Assembly: GCF_039555325.1 (NCBI RefSeq)
Contig: NZ_CP154608.1
Span: 2,046,001 to 2,110,000, forward strand
Reading direction: 5' to 3'
From: Sphingomicrobium sp. XHP0239
Lineage (GTDB): Bacteria; Pseudomonadota; Alphaproteobacteria; Sphingomonadales; Sphingomonadaceae
Length of the DNA: 64,000 nucleotides
In this document: positions 1-9,280 of the stretch, in pieces
Position numbering within the stretch: the first letter of the stretch is position 1
How the letters are laid out: every line of letters starts with the position of its first letter
The notes under the pieces: generated by a model
Told to the model about the DNA's origin: nothing
Seen by the model: only the letters and a program-made list of their open reading frames with translations
Database searches by the model: none
Translations under genes and position numbers: made by a program

Positions 1-780
1 ATAGAAAAGCTCGTAATGCGCCTCGCCGACATGTTCGAACATGCCGACCGACACGATCCGGTCGAACGGTCCTTCGAGCGAGCGATAGTCCATCAGCCGA
101 AAACGCACCTTGTCGGCAAAGCCCGCCGCCTCGGCCTTGGCCCGCGCATAGTCGAGTTGCTGGCGCGACAGGGTCACGCCCGTCACCTCCACCCCCGCGA
201 CCTGGTGGAGATAGATGGCGAGCCCGCCCCATCCCGATCCGATGTCGAGCACATGGTCTCCGGGGCGAAGGTGCAGCTTGGCAGCGATATGGGCGAGCTT
301 GTCGGCCTGGATCTGTTCGAGCCCGTGCGCGGGATCGGTGACGTAGCCGCAGCTGTATTGCCGTCGCCGATCGAGGAACAGCGCGTAGAGATCGTTGCCG
401 ATATCGTAGTGATGCGCGACATTCTTGCGACTGGTCACGGGATTGTTGCGGCGAAGCCAGCGCTGCGCCTGCTTGACCGCATTGGACCGGGCGAACGGCG
501 TCGCGCCGAGACCGCCATCCTCCCAGCGGTTGGACTTCTGCACGATTTCCAGAAGATCGAGGATCGAGCCGTCCTCGATGACCAGCCGCCCGTCCATGAA
601 GCTCTCGCCGAGCGCGAGCCGCGGATTGCGCGCGATGTCGCCGATCACCCTGCCGCCGGCCAATCGGACGCGGAGCGAGCGCGAACCCGATCCCAGGGTC
701 TCCTCGGACCCGTCGGGTTTCACCAGCGTGATCCGTCCCGCGGTGAGGTGCTTGTCGGCAAGTTTCTTGAGTAGTGACAC
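1..780 (-). CDS. cfa: Cyclopropane-fatty-acyl-phospholipid synthase family protein (3' end outside window)
   Basis: The protein is a SAM-dependent methyltransferase of the cyclopropane fatty acid synthase family, which adds a methylene bridge to unsaturated acyl chains of membrane phospholipids. About 260 N-terminal codons are present; the family is usually near 400, so the C-terminus lies beyond base 1. The translation contains the SAM-binding motif VLDIGSGWGGLA and the family motif SVGMFEHVG near the window edge, plus AHHYDIGNDLY ahead of the SAM fold. The start chosen is a GTG at 780 with AAGGGGAA a few bases upstream. It is divergent from the DUF418 gene. The family call is firm; the exact lipid substrate is inferred. 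Confidence 0.88.
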   Translation of the reverse strand, partial: MSLLKKLADKHLTAGRITLVKPDGSEETLGSGSRSLRVRLAGGRVIGDIARNPRLALGESFMDGRLVIEDGSILDLLEIVQKSNRWEDGGLGATPFARSNAVKQAQRWLRRNNPVTSRKNVAHHYDIGNDLYALFLDRRRQYSCGYVTDPAHGLEQIQADKLAHIAAKLHLRPGDHVLDIGSGWGGLAIYLHQVAGVEVTGVTLSRQQLDYARAKAEAAGFADKVRFRLMDYRSLEGPFDRIVSVGMFEHVGEAHYELFY

Positions 781-883
781 TGGAAGTTCCCCTTGCGCAC
801 TTTCTGACAAGGCCGTCCCTCTGGTGCAAGCGCGCGAAATACTCTATGTCGTATAGCCGACATTAACCGCATAGGGGGCGGTC

Positions 884-2136
884 ATGGGGGAGAGCAGGAC
901 GACCGGCGCTGCGCCGGTCACATCGGCCGAGCGCATCGGCGAAATGGACGTACTCCGCGGATTCGCGCTTCTCGGGGTGTTGATCGCCAACATCGTGTGG
1001 TGGAACGCGCCTCCCCTTTCACGATCACCGAGGAGCAGATGGCCGGGTATTTTTCCGACCCGGTGCAGGGCAGCGTCCTGTTCGGAATCGAGTGGCTCGT
1101 GTCAGACAAGGCCAATACGTTGTTCGCCTTGCTCTTCGGGATCGGTTTCTGGGTGCAGATGCAGCGCCTCGAAGCGCGGGGGGCGGACTTCGAGGCAACC
1201 TACCTGCGCCGCCTGACCGTCTTGCTTGGCCTCGGTGTCGCGCACCTCTTCCTGTTCTGGCCCTGGGACATTCTCCACATGTACGCGGCGATGGGCTTCC
1301 TGCTGTTCGCGATGCGCAGGATTTCGGCGAAGTCGATGCTATTGATCGGGGTGCCGCTGGCGCTCCTCGCACGACCGGTCGCCGTTTGGCTGATCGAGGC
1401 ATTCGAACTCGATGCCGCGGGCAAAGCCACTGTTCTAAGCCAGGCCGGCATCCTCGAGCGACAGGCGGTGTTCGATGGTGGCACCTATACCCAATGGGTC
1501 GAGCAGGTGTTCCAGCTGCACTGGCTCGAATATTTCTCGACCGGTCTTGTTCTCGGCTGGCTCGGCTATGTCCTCGGTCGCTTCCTGGTGGGCGCCTGGA
1601 TCGCGCGGCAGGGATGGCTTCAGCGCACCGGCGAGTTGCTCCCGCAGATCCGCAAGATCTGCATTATCGCCCTGCCGGTCGGCCTCGCACTCGAGCTCAT
1701 CTACACGATGATGGATTTCGAGATAGTGCCGAAGATCTTCGGCCTCACCCCGGCCATTCACGCCATCGGCGTACCGATCCTCGACCTCGGTTATGCGACC
1801 GGGTTGATCCTTCTGTTCAACAAGGCGAGCACGTCTTGGCTGCCCAAGCTGTTCGCGCCGGTCGGACGCATGGCGCTCACCAACTACATCATACAGAGCG
1901 TGCTCTATTTCTGGCTATTGTACGGGATCGCCGGAGGGTTTTCGATGGTCGGGGACCTGATGCCGAGCCAGACCCTCTCGATCGCGCTGATCTTCTTCGC
2001 CCTCCAGATCGTCTTCAGCATCCTGTGGCTGCGGGCCTTCCGTTATGGCCCCCTCGAATGGCTGTGGCGCGCCGCGACCTACGGAGAATTTCCCAGAATA
2101 CGTCGTGACCTTGGGGTGGCCTCTCAGCCCGCCTGA
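884..2136 (+). pseudogene. DUF418 family membrane protein, interrupted by a -1 frameshift
   Basis: DUF418 proteins are multi-pass inner-membrane proteins of unknown function. The N-terminal hallmark (ERIGEMDVLRGFALLGVLIAN) is read from the ATG at 884, but that frame soon turns into an Arg/Ser-rich shadow. The rest of the family (FTITEEQ..., several hydrophobic helices, C-terminal GPLEWLWR) continues in the -1 frame to 2136. The break falls at a CCCC run at 1013-1016; one extra C would restore a product of about 417 residues reading NAPPPFTITEEQ. No canonical slippery heptamer is aligned with the reading frame, so a real single-base deletion or a sequencing error is more likely than programmed frameshifting. 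The 3' end overlaps rlmN, which is convergent, by 13 bp. Confidence 0.8.
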
Positions 2137-3323
2137 CCGGCCGCCGCCTCGCGATCGAGCTGGGCGCGGGACTTCTTCTCCGCCGCGGTCTTGAGCTGAC
2201 CGCATGCCGCATCGATGTCGCGCCCGCGGGGCGTACGGACGGGCGCGGAAATACCGCCTTCGAACACGATGTCCGAAAAGGCCTTCACCCGCTCGGGCGT
2301 CGAACATTCGTAGGGCGCGCCCTCCCACGGATTGAAGGGGATGAGGTTGACCTTCGCGGGCAGCTTGTAGTGCTTCAGAAGCCGCACCAGCTCGCGCGCA
2401 TCGTCATCGCTGTCGTTCTTGTCCTTGAGCATGACATATTCGAACGTGATACGCCGCGCATTGTTCGCGCCGGGATAGGCGGCGCACGCTTCCAGCAGCT
2501 GCTCGATCCCGTATTTCCGGTTGAGAGGCACGATCTCGTCGCGCACCTCCTTGGTCACGGCATGGAGCGAGACGGCGAGATTGACGCCGATCTCTTCACC
2601 GCATTTCTCCATCATCGGGACCACGCCCGAGGTCGAAAGCGTGATGCGGCGCTTCGACAGCCCCAGCCCGTCGCCGTCCATCACGATCTTCAGCGCCTGA
2701 CCGACATTGTCGAAATTGTAGAGCGGTTCGCCCATCCCCATCATCACGATATTGGTAAGGAGGCGCCCGTCGGGACGGCTCGGCCATTCGCCCAGCGTAT
2801 CGCGCGCCAGCATGACCTGCCCGACGATCTCGTAGGGTTCGAGGTTGCGAACCAGCCGCATCGTGCCGGTGTGGCAGAAGGTGCAGTTGAGCGTGCAACC
2901 CACCTGGCTCGACACGCACAAGGTGCCGCGGTCGGCGTCGGGGATGAACACCATCTCGAAATCGTGGCCGTCGTGGGTGCGGAGCAGCCATTTGCGCGTG
3001 CCGTCGGTCGATACCTGCGCCTCGACCACGTCGGGGCGGCGGATCGTGAAATGCTCTTCCAGCCACGGGCGCTGCGCCTTGGCAATGTCGGTCATTTCAT
3101 CGAACGTCGTCGCGCCGCGGTTGTAGATCCAGTGCCAGATCTGCTTGGCGCGCAGCTTCGCCTGCTTCTCGGCCATTCCCGCGTCGGTCAGCGCGGCGCG
3201 CAGTTCGTCCTTGGGCAGCCCGACGAGGTTGGGCCGGCCCCCGTCATCGGGCGCAGTGCGTCCTCCCGCGACCACGGGATCGGTATTGCCGGCGATCGGC
3301 ATCAAGGAGGTGTCGGCGCTCAT
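2124..3323 (-). CDS. rlmN: 23S rRNA (adenine2503-C2)-methyltransferase RlmN
   Basis: RlmN is a radical-SAM enzyme that methylates C2 of A2503 in 23S rRNA (and A37 of some tRNAs), acting in the cytoplasm. The 399-residue protein has the radical-SAM cluster [11 protein letters not shown] (CxxxCxxC), the upstream substrate-handling segment [11 protein letters not shown], the [13 protein letters not shown] motif, and the C-terminal [17 protein letters not shown] with the second conserved cysteine. Length is typical. The IalB-like gene begins about 500 bp upstream on the same strand and ends 42 bp before the rlmN start, so the two probably share a transcript. Confidence 0.97.
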   Translation of the reverse strand: MSADTSLMPIAGNTDPVVAGGRTAPDDGGRPNLVGLPKDELRAALTDAGMAEKQAKLRAKQIWHWIYNRGATTFDEMTDIAKAQRPWLEEHFTIRRPDVVEAQVSTDGTRKWLLRTHDGHDFEMVFIPDADRGTLCVSSQVGCTLNCTFCHTGTMRLVRNLEPYEIVGQVMLARDTLGEWPSRPDGRLLTNIVMMGMGEPLYNFDNVGQALKIVMDGDGLGLSKRRITLSTSGVVPMMEKCGEEIGVNLAVSLHAVTKEVRDEIVPLNRKYGIEQLLEACAAYPGANNARRITFEYVMLKDKNDSDDDARELVRLLKHYKLPAKVNLIPFNPWEGAPYECSTPERVKAFSDIVFEGGISAPVRTPRGRDIDAACGQLKTAAEKKSRAQLDREAAAGQAG

Positions 3324-3365
3324 GGATGCTGGCCATCTAGTGGAGAGGCCACGCTTTTTCCAGTC

Positions 3366-3836
3366 CTATCGTGCACGGGCGCCCGTGCATCCGGCCGCCG
3401 CCGCATCGATCGCGGCGGGGACGCCGCCCAGGGGATAATAGTCGGTGAAGCGTGCGCCCGACCGGCTGCGCGCGGTGACCCGCATCCGGGCGCCCGTCCG
3501 CAAGGCCGCGATGATGGCGCGCGTCTGCGCGGCGTCGGCCCACGCGCCGTAGCCCTCGCCCGACAAGACGAAGGGCGTGTCGTCGATCTGAAGCTGCACC
3601 GACTGGCCTTCGCGCACCGCACGGCGAAGATTGACGTGCAGCAGCGGCGCGCGGCCGCTCGCGAAGGTGAATCGCATCATCGGCTGACGCTCGCGCTGGC
3701 TGTCGGGCAGGACGCGCCATGCGCGCCCGCGCGCCTCGCAACGTCCGTCGGCAAGCGCGAACGCGGCCCAGCGCTCGTCTCCGCCAAGATAGGCTGGCGG
3801 TGCCATTGCAAGCGAGAAGGCGACCAGTGCGATCAT
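3366..3836 (-). CDS. Secreted invasion-associated locus B (IalB)-like protein
   Basis: This is a small exported protein of 156 residues. It starts with a short hydrophobic segment (MIALVAFSLAMAPPAYL) that looks like a signal peptide. The body, with phrases such as RMRFTFASGRAP-like strands, a VREGQSVQLQID segment and the terminal FTDYYPLGGVPAAIDAA, resembles the IalB family (a beta-rich domain ending in a 'sL.G...Al' motif). GGAAGAGG lies a few bases before the ATG. It precedes rlmN with a 42-bp gap. Family assignment rests on pattern resemblance, so a plain hypothetical secreted protein is the fallback. No virulence role should be inferred from the family name. Confidence 0.55.
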   Translation of the reverse strand: MIALVAFSLAMAPPAYLGGDERWAAFALADGRCEARGRAWRVLPDSQRERQPMMRFTFASGRAPLLHVNLRRAVREGQSVQLQIDDTPFVLSGEGYGAWADAAQTRAIIAALRTGARMRVTARSRSGARFTDYYPLGGVPAAIDAAAAGCTGARAR

Positions 3837-4037
3837 CGCCTCTTCCTACGGGCTGGCGAGCGGACGGACCAATACTTTCCGCCGGATCGGTGACGGGACG
3901 GCCATTTCGTTCGATCACAAAGCCGATTGCTTTCCCGATTACGTTCATTATGGATGAAAGCGCTCGGACAGGACGCCTCGGGGGAGGCGCATGGGGGTTC
4001 GAGTCATCATCCACTTCTTCGCTGAAACGGGCGCGCG

Positions 4038-5402
4038 ATGAGCGCGTTTCTGCCGACCATCGCACAGGAACTGGCGCTGTTCGCTGCGGTCGGGCTCCTC
4101 CTGTTCGCGCTCGACGACCTGCTCGTCGATATCCTGTATTTCACGCGCCGCCTGTGGCGCTACGCAACCGTCTATCGACGCTATCCCCGCGCGTTCGGAG
4201 ATCGGATGACACCGCCCAAGGAACCGGGGTGGATGGCGGTGTTCATTCCCGCATGGGACGAACATCGCGTCATCGCCGACATGCTGATGACCACGCTCGC
4301 CCGGTTCGGCAATCGCGACTATAAGCTGTTCGTCGGTCATTATCCCAACGATCCGCGCACCGGCCGCGCCATCGCCAGCGTCGAGGACTGGCGCGTCATT
4401 CCGGTCGAGCTGCCCCATGACGGCCCGACGACCAAGGCAGACTGTCTCAACCACCTCTACGCCGCGCTGCTCGAGGAGGAGCGCGCGTCGGCCAGTTTCG
4501 CCAAGGCGGTCATCCTCCACGACGCGGAGGATCTCGTTCATCCCTTCGAATTGCCACTGTTCGATGCGCTGATCGAACGGGCGGGGGCGGTACAGCTTCC
4601 GGTCGTCCCGCTGATCGATCCGCGCTCGACCTGGATCGGCGGTCATTATTGCGACGAGTTCGCGGAGAGCCACGGCAAGGAGCTGGTCGTGCGCGAAGCG
4701 GTCGGTGCCGCCGTGCCGCTCGCGGGGGTGGCCTGTGCGATCCGGCGCGATGCGCTCGCCGATATCGCCGCCACCCAGAAGGGCCGTCCGTTCGACGCCG
4801 ACAGCCAGACCGAGGATTACGAACTCGGCCTGCGCATCGGCCAGACGGGCGAGCGGACGATCTTCGTGCGCATTCCCGCGATTCCCGGATCGGGCGACAT
4901 GGTCGCCAGCCGGGGGCATTTCCCGAGCACGCTCAATACCGCCATTCGCCAGAAAGCCCGCTGGATCGGCGGCATCGCCTTCGCGGGGTGGAGCCGATTG
5001 GGGTGGCAGGGCAGCTGGGGCGAGACGTGGTGGCGGATGCGCGACCGTCGCGGTCCGCTCGCCGCGATGCTTTTGCTCGCGGGCTATACGGCCCTGCTGC
5101 TGTGGAGCCAGCTATGGATTGCGGCGCAGCTGGGCGCGCCCGTGATGCCCGAGGTCTCCCCGCTGCTCGGCAATCTGCTGATCGTCAACGCGTTGCTGCT
5201 CGGATGGCGCGTCCTGATGCGTGCGCTGTTCACGACCATGACCTACGGGCCGGTACAGGGACTGCTGTCGATCCCGCGCCTCGTCGTCGGCAACGTCATC
5301 GCCATCTTCGCCAGCTGGCGCGCGTTGCGACTGCATCTCAGCCGCCGTCCCGCCCGATGGGACAAGACCGACCATGTCTTCCCCGAGCCCGCCGCGCAAT
5401 GA
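4038..5402 (+). CDS. NfrB-like inner-membrane family 2 glycosyltransferase
   Basis: This 454-residue protein has an N-terminal membrane helix (about residues 8-30), a GT-A glycosyltransferase domain, and further helices near 340-425. Diagnostic motifs are the acidic HDAEDLVHPFEL (metal/sugar site), TEDYELGLR and the processive-type QKARWIGG (QxxRW). The sequence style matches the glycosyltransferase half of NfrB, the inner-membrane partner of NfrA in phage N4 adsorption. E. coli NfrB (about 745 residues) has an extra C-terminal MshEN-type c-di-GMP-binding domain that is missing here. The stop overlaps the start of the downstream barrel protein (ATGA, 5399-5402), so the two are translationally coupled. 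The polysaccharide product is unknown. Confidence 0.8.
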   Translation: MSAFLPTIAQELALFAAVGLLLFALDDLLVDILYFTRRLWRYATVYRRYPRAFGDRMTPPKEPGWMAVFIPAWDEHRVIADMLMTTLARFGNRDYKLFVGHYPNDPRTGRAIASVEDWRVIPVELPHDGPTTKADCLNHLYAALLEEERASASFAKAVILHDAEDLVHPFELPLFDALIERAGAVQLPVVPLIDPRSTWIGGHYCDEFAESHGKELVVREAVGAAVPLAGVACAIRRDALADIAATQKGRPFDADSQTEDYELGLRIGQTGERTIFVRIPAIPGSGDMVASRGHFPSTLNTAIRQKARWIGGIAFAGWSRLGWQGSWGETWWRMRDRRGPLAAMLLLAGYTALLLWSQLWIAAQLGAPVMPEVSPLLGNLLIVNALLLGWRVLMRALFTTMTYGPVQGLLSIPRLVVGNVIAIFASWRALRLHLSRRPARWDKTDHVFPEPAAQ

Positions 5403-6640
5403 GCCCCGCCGTCCGCTTCCTCTCGCTGGTGGTCGTCGGCTGGGCGGGGGTTCGTCTCCTCGCCGCCGAATTTCTCGAAACCGGCGCCCTGTTCGAGGAT
5501 GCCGGATCGGAACAAGTCGCAGCAGCCTCCGCTCCCGCTCCGGCCTCTGCCGACCATGCCCGCGTATCGCGCCCCGCAGACAGTCAGCCGCCCGTTTCCG
5601 AATATCGGGAGGCGCAGGCCGCGCCAGACGGCTGGCCTCCCGGCGCGATCATGACGCCCTATGGCATGCTCATCCCCTACGGCGCGGCGATGCCCGCCCC
5701 CGGCGGACCGGGCACGATGTCTGCTGCTTCGATGATGGCACCTCCGCCGCGCTATCGCGAACGGATCGTCGACGTGCCGCGCTACCGGTATCGCACCATC
5801 GACGTTCCGGTCCCCCATTACCTTCAAGCCTCCGGTCGCCCGCCCGAACAGTTGATCGGATATCGATTGGCCGACGGCAGTCCGGTCTTTGCCGCCGCCC
5901 CGACGGGACGCGACGCTCCCGTGCCAGAAGCGGCATCGACGGTGTCGATATCGGCGGCACAAGTCCTGCCGCCCCCCGTCGCGGCACCGCGACCTGAGGG
6001 CGCGCTGCCGGACCGCTGGCAACTGTCGGCATGGTCGTTCCTGCGCGACGCCTTGGGGGGGCGGGGAGGCACCGCGGGTCTGGCCCCCGCTTCGACACTG
6101 GGCGGCGACCAGTCGGGCGTGCGTCTGCTCTACAATCACGATCAAAACTGGGGACTGGCCGCGCGTTATAGCAGTGCGACCGGCAGCGTCGCGGGCGACG
6201 AGGTCGCGCTCGGGCTGCGCTATCGCCCGGTTCCGCGCTGGCCGCTCGCCTTCACTCTCGAACGACGCGAGGCATTGTCCTCGGGTCCGGCTGCGCGCTC
6301 GGCCTTTGCCGCCTTTCTGGAAACCGGCATCAGCGGCGAACCGATGCCCGCGCGTTTCCGGCTCGACGCCTACGCGCAGGCGGGCGCGGTCGGGATCGAG
6401 GACCCCGACTGGTTCATCGACGGCGCCGCCACCGCCACCCGCCGGCTGTATGGTCCGTTGCGGGGTGGCGTGGGGCTGTGGGGGGCTGCGCAGCGCGGCG
6501 CAACGCGCCTCGACGTCGGCCCGCGCGTCTCGCTGCCGCTGCACAAACGGATCCGGCTCCACGCGGACTATCGGGCCCGTGTCGCGGGCGATGCCGCTCC
6601 GGGCAGCGGACCGACGTTGACGATCGCCGCCGACCTATAG
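5399..6640 (+). CDS. NfrA-like outer-membrane beta-barrel protein, short form
   Basis: The 413-residue product starts at the ATG that overlaps the glycosyltransferase stop. It has an N-terminal hydrophobic segment, a Pro/Ala-rich linker, a curious Arg/Tyr-rich stretch containing VDVPRYRYRTIDVPVPHY (about residues 120-145), and a C-terminal half of alternating amphipathic strands (GVRLLYNHDQNWGLAARYS..., VALGLRYRPV, RLHADYRARV) that ends like a barrel. Its position behind an NfrB-like enzyme and its C-terminal style suggest the NfrA barrel. The long TPR region of E. coli NfrA is absent. I infer that it exports or anchors the glycan made by its neighbour; this is not shown by sequence. Confidence 0.6.
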   Translation: MSPAVRFLSLVVVGWAGVRLLAAEFLETGALFEDAGSEQVAAASAPAPASADHARVSRPADSQPPVSEYREAQAAPDGWPPGAIMTPYGMLIPYGAAMPAPGGPGTMSAASMMAPPPRYRERIVDVPRYRYRTIDVPVPHYLQASGRPPEQLIGYRLADGSPVFAAAPTGRDAPVPEAASTVSISAAQVLPPPVAAPRPEGALPDRWQLSAWSFLRDALGGRGGTAGLAPASTLGGDQSGVRLLYNHDQNWGLAARYSSATGSVAGDEVALGLRYRPVPRWPLAFTLERREALSSGPAARSAFAAFLETGISGEPMPARFRLDAYAQAGAVGIEDPDWFIDGAATATRRLYGPLRGGVGLWGAAQRGATRLDVGPRVSLPLHKRIRLHADYRARVAGDAAPGSGPTLTIAADL

Positions 6641-6684
6641 GGCGGGCCGTGGCCAATCGCTTCGCGCTCGGCTAGGCGGGCGTC

Positions 6685-7599
6685 ATGTGGTCCCTCATGA
6701 TACACGGCGGCTCGGGCGCCATGCACCCCGACACGCTCGATCCCGCGCAGGAAAAAGCCGCGCGCGCCGGTCTTTCCGACGCCTTGGTCGCGGGCGAGAA
6801 AATTCTCGGCAACGGTGGTACGGCCGTCGACGCGGTGGAGGCCGCCGCGCGCGTCCTGGAAGAAGATCCTGCCTTCAATGCCGGACGGGGCAGCGTGCTC
6901 GCCGCCGACGGACATGTCGAATGCGACGCCGCCATCATGGAAGGCGCCAACCGACGCGCCGGAGCAGTCGCGGGGCTACGGTCGACGCGCGCGCCCGTCA
7001 CCGCCGCGCGGCGCGTGATGGAAGACAGTCCCCACGTCCTGATCGCCAAGGCGGGCGCCGACGACTTCGCGCGCGAAGCGGGACTGGAGCAGGTCGCCAA
7101 CAGTTGGTTCGTGACGACCGAACGTCGTCGCCAGCTCGACGAATTGCTCGCCAAGGGTCACGACGCGTTCGATGCGGAAATCAAATATGGCACCATCGGC
7201 GCGGTCGCGGTCGATGCGGCGGGCCATGTCGCCGCCGCCACCTCGACCGGGGGGCTGACCGCCAAGCGCTGGGGCCGGATCGGCGATTCGCCGTTGATCG
7301 GCGCGGGCACCTATGCCGACGATCGCGCCGCAGCGGTCAGCGCGACGGGGCTGGGCGAAGTCTTCATTCGCACCTGCGCCGCGCACGAAATCTGTGCCCG
7401 CATGCGCTTTTGCGGCCATGGACTGCAGCAGGCACTGGACGACGTCTTGGCCGAGATCGGCTCGCTCGGCGGTACCGGTGGCCTTATCGCGGTCGCCCCG
7501 ACGGGGGAATCGGCGTGGAGCTTCACGACGCCCGGGATGTACCGCGGACGCGTATCGGCGAACGGGAATCGCGACGTGTCGGTGTTCGGCGAGGACTGA
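6685..7599 (+). CDS. iaaA: Isoaspartyl peptidase / L-asparaginase (Ntn hydrolase, class 2 type)
   Basis: The enzyme removes isoaspartyl residues from dipeptides and hydrolyses L-asparagine after autocatalytic cleavage into alpha and beta chains. The 304-residue protein starts with the family signature MIHGGSGAM and has NGGTAVDAVEAAARVLEEDP and FNAGRGSVL. The self-cleavage site is KYGTIGAVAVD, where the threonine becomes the new N-terminal nucleophile. STGGLTAKRWGRIGDSPLIGAG supplies the substrate loop. Length and motif order are complete. It is convergent with the GNAT gene, with only three bases between stops. Confidence 0.95.
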   Translation: MWSLMIHGGSGAMHPDTLDPAQEKAARAGLSDALVAGEKILGNGGTAVDAVEAAARVLEEDPAFNAGRGSVLAADGHVECDAAIMEGANRRAGAVAGLRSTRAPVTAARRVMEDSPHVLIAKAGADDFAREAGLEQVANSWFVTTERRRQLDELLAKGHDAFDAEIKYGTIGAVAVDAAGHVAAATSTGGLTAKRWGRIGDSPLIGAGTYADDRAAAVSATGLGEVFIRTCAAHEICARMRFCGHGLQQALDDVLAEIGSLGGTGGLIAVAPTGESAWSFTTPGMYRGRVSANGNRDVSVFGED

Positions 7600-7602
7600 T
7601 TG

Positions 7603-8730
7603 TCAGCCGGCCTTGTACGGCAAGGCTTCGCGCGCCCACTCGATTTCCTGCGCCACGGCCGCCCGTTCGCTGTCGAGGAATTGCGCCACGGCCGCCCGAA
7701 AGCCGGGATCGGGAAGGTAATGCGCGGAGAAGGTGCGCACCGGCTCGTAACCGCGCGCAAGCTTGTGTTCGCCCTGCGCACCCGCCTGCACGACCGCCTT
7801 GCCCTCGCGGATCGCCCAGTCGATCGCGCGATAGTAGCTCAGTTCGAAATGCAGCCCCGGGCGGTCGACCAAAGTGCCCCAGTAGCGGCCGTATAGCTCG
7901 TCTGATCCCACGAGGTTGAGCGCGCCCGCGACCGGCACGCCGTCCTCGCGCGCGAGGAACAGGAGCAACGCGTCGCCGAGCGCCTCGACCACTCCCTCGA
8001 AGAACGCGCGGGTCAGGTAGGGACGCCCCCATTTGCGATGTCCGGTGTCCTGATAGAATGCCCACATCGCCGCGATCGCCTCGTCGCCGATGTCCGACCC
8101 CCGCAGTTCCTCGATCTCCAGTCCTTCGACCGCGCGCGACCGTTCCTTGCGGATGGCCTTGCGCTTGCGGCTCGACAGGGCGTCGAGGAAGGCGTCGAAA
8201 TCGGCATAATCGCGGTTGAACCAGTGGAACTGCAGCCCCTCGCGAATGAGCCAGCCGCGGTCGGCGAAAGCGGCCCGATCCTCGTCCTCGATGAAGGTCG
8301 CGTGGGCACTCGACAGCTGGTTCTGCCGCGTCACCGCCTCCAGCGCCGCGATCAGCGTTGTCCTGTCGTCCCCCAGTAACCGCCGCCCGGGGCACGGCGT
8401 GAAGGGCGAGGCGACCTGCAGCTTGGGGTAGTAGGCCCCGCCCGCCCGCTCGAACGCATCGGCCCAGCCGTGGTCGAAGACATATTCGCCCTGGCTGTGG
8501 CTCTTCAGGTAGGTGGGCGCGAATGCCAGCGGTTCTCCGTCACGCTCGACTACGACGTGGAGCGGGTCCCAACCCGTTCCCTCGCCAACGCTTTCCGAAG
8601 TTTCGAGCAGCGACAGGAAGGCATGTCCGACGCACGGGTCGCCGCCCGCCAGCGCGTCCCACCGCGCCGCCGGTATCGTCTCGATCTCGGCGATCAGCCT
8701 GGCGACGGGGTCGGAAGCGGGCGTGTCCAT
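7603..8730 (-). CDS. GNAT-family N-acyltransferase-like protein (COG3146 type)
   Basis: The 375-residue cytoplasmic protein belongs to a GNAT-fold group once labelled peptidogalycan biosynthesis protein (DUF482). Visible signatures are the N-terminal SLLETSESVGEGTGWDP, the DHGWADAFERAGGAYYPKLQ segment, SRKRKAIRKERSRA, and the C-terminal LHFELSYYRAIDWAIREGK and GAQGEHKLARGYEPV. The last two carry the aromatic and basic residues typical of the group. The true substrate of this family is not established. It reads away from ridA, 53 bp downstream of that gene's promoter side, and converges on iaaA. Confidence 0.8.
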   Translation of the reverse strand: MDTPASDPVARLIAEIETIPAARWDALAGGDPCVGHAFLSLLETSESVGEGTGWDPLHVVVERDGEPLAFAPTYLKSHSQGEYVFDHGWADAFERAGGAYYPKLQVASPFTPCPGRRLLGDDRTTLIAALEAVTRQNQLSSAHATFIEDEDRAAFADRGWLIREGLQFHWFNRDYADFDAFLDALSSRKRKAIRKERSRAVEGLEIEELRGSDIGDEAIAAMWAFYQDTGHRKWGRPYLTRAFFEGVVEALGDALLLFLAREDGVPVAGALNLVGSDELYGRYWGTLVDRPGLHFELSYYRAIDWAIREGKAVVQAGAQGEHKLARGYEPVRTFSAHYLPDPGFRAAVAQFLDSERAAVAQEIEWAREALPYKAG

Positions 8731-8783
8731 CGCCCTTCTATGTGAGGACGGGCGCAGGCGCCCGCAACCGCGCGACGACGGAC

Positions 8784-9248
8784 TTAGCCGCGAACCTTCA
8801 CGATCGCGTCGATCTCGACCGCGACGCCGAGCGGAAGCACGTTGACCCCGACTGCGCTGCGAGCGTGCCGTCCGGCTTCGCCGAAGACGTCCTGCATCAG
8901 GTCGCTGGCGCCGTTGATAACCTTGGGCTGGTCGCTGAAATCGGGGGTCGAATTGACGAATCCGCCCAGCTTCACGATCTTCTCGACCCGGTCGAGGTCA
9001 CCGAGCGCAGCCTTCATCTGTGCGATCAGCCCGATGCCGCAGCGCCGCGCCGCGGCCTGTCCGCGCTCGACGTTATAATCCTCGCCCAGCCGCCCGACGA
9101 TGAGGCTGCCGTCCTCGTTCATCGAGATCTGGCCCGAAATATGCAGAAAACCGGCGCTTTCCACGTAGGGAAGATAGCTGGCGACGGGTTTGGCGGGCGC
9201 GGACAGCTTGATGCGCAGCTCTTCGAGGCGCTGATCGATGGTGCTCAT
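8784..9248 (-). CDS. RidA family (YjgF/YER057c/UK114) deaminase
   Basis: RidA-family proteins hydrolyse reactive enamine/imine intermediates (for example 2-aminoacrylate) released by PLP enzymes. The 154-residue protein has LPYVESAGFLHISGQI and the C-terminal ARSAVGVNVLPLGVAVEIDAIV, where the family's catalytic arginine sits in the RSAVGVN element. It is slightly longer than the roughly 130-residue core, with an N-terminal helix (IDQRLEELRIKL), which fits the YjgH/Rid2-like subgroup with a 'RLeeLGi' start. It lies alone between two same-strand genes. The in vivo substrate is unknown. Confidence 0.88.
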   Translation of the reverse strand: MSTIDQRLEELRIKLSAPAKPVASYLPYVESAGFLHISGQISMNEDGSLIVGRLGEDYNVERGQAAARRCGIGLIAQMKAALGDLDRVEKIVKLGGFVNSTPDFSDQPKVINGASDLMQDVFGEAGRHARSAVGVNVLPLGVAVEIDAIVKVRG

Positions 9249-9280
9249 GAGCGTCGGTTAGGCCCCGGCGTCGGGGTCGG

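Noticed and set aside
1011-1022. Programmed -1 frameshift in the DUF418 gene
   Set aside because: No X-XXY-YYZ heptamer is in frame and no downstream pseudoknot is apparent; a missing C in a homopolymer explains it better.
2370-3893. Long open frame opposite rlmN
   Set aside because: High GC makes long antisense frames common. The minus-strand RlmN has all its motifs, and the plus-strand reading has no family resemblance.
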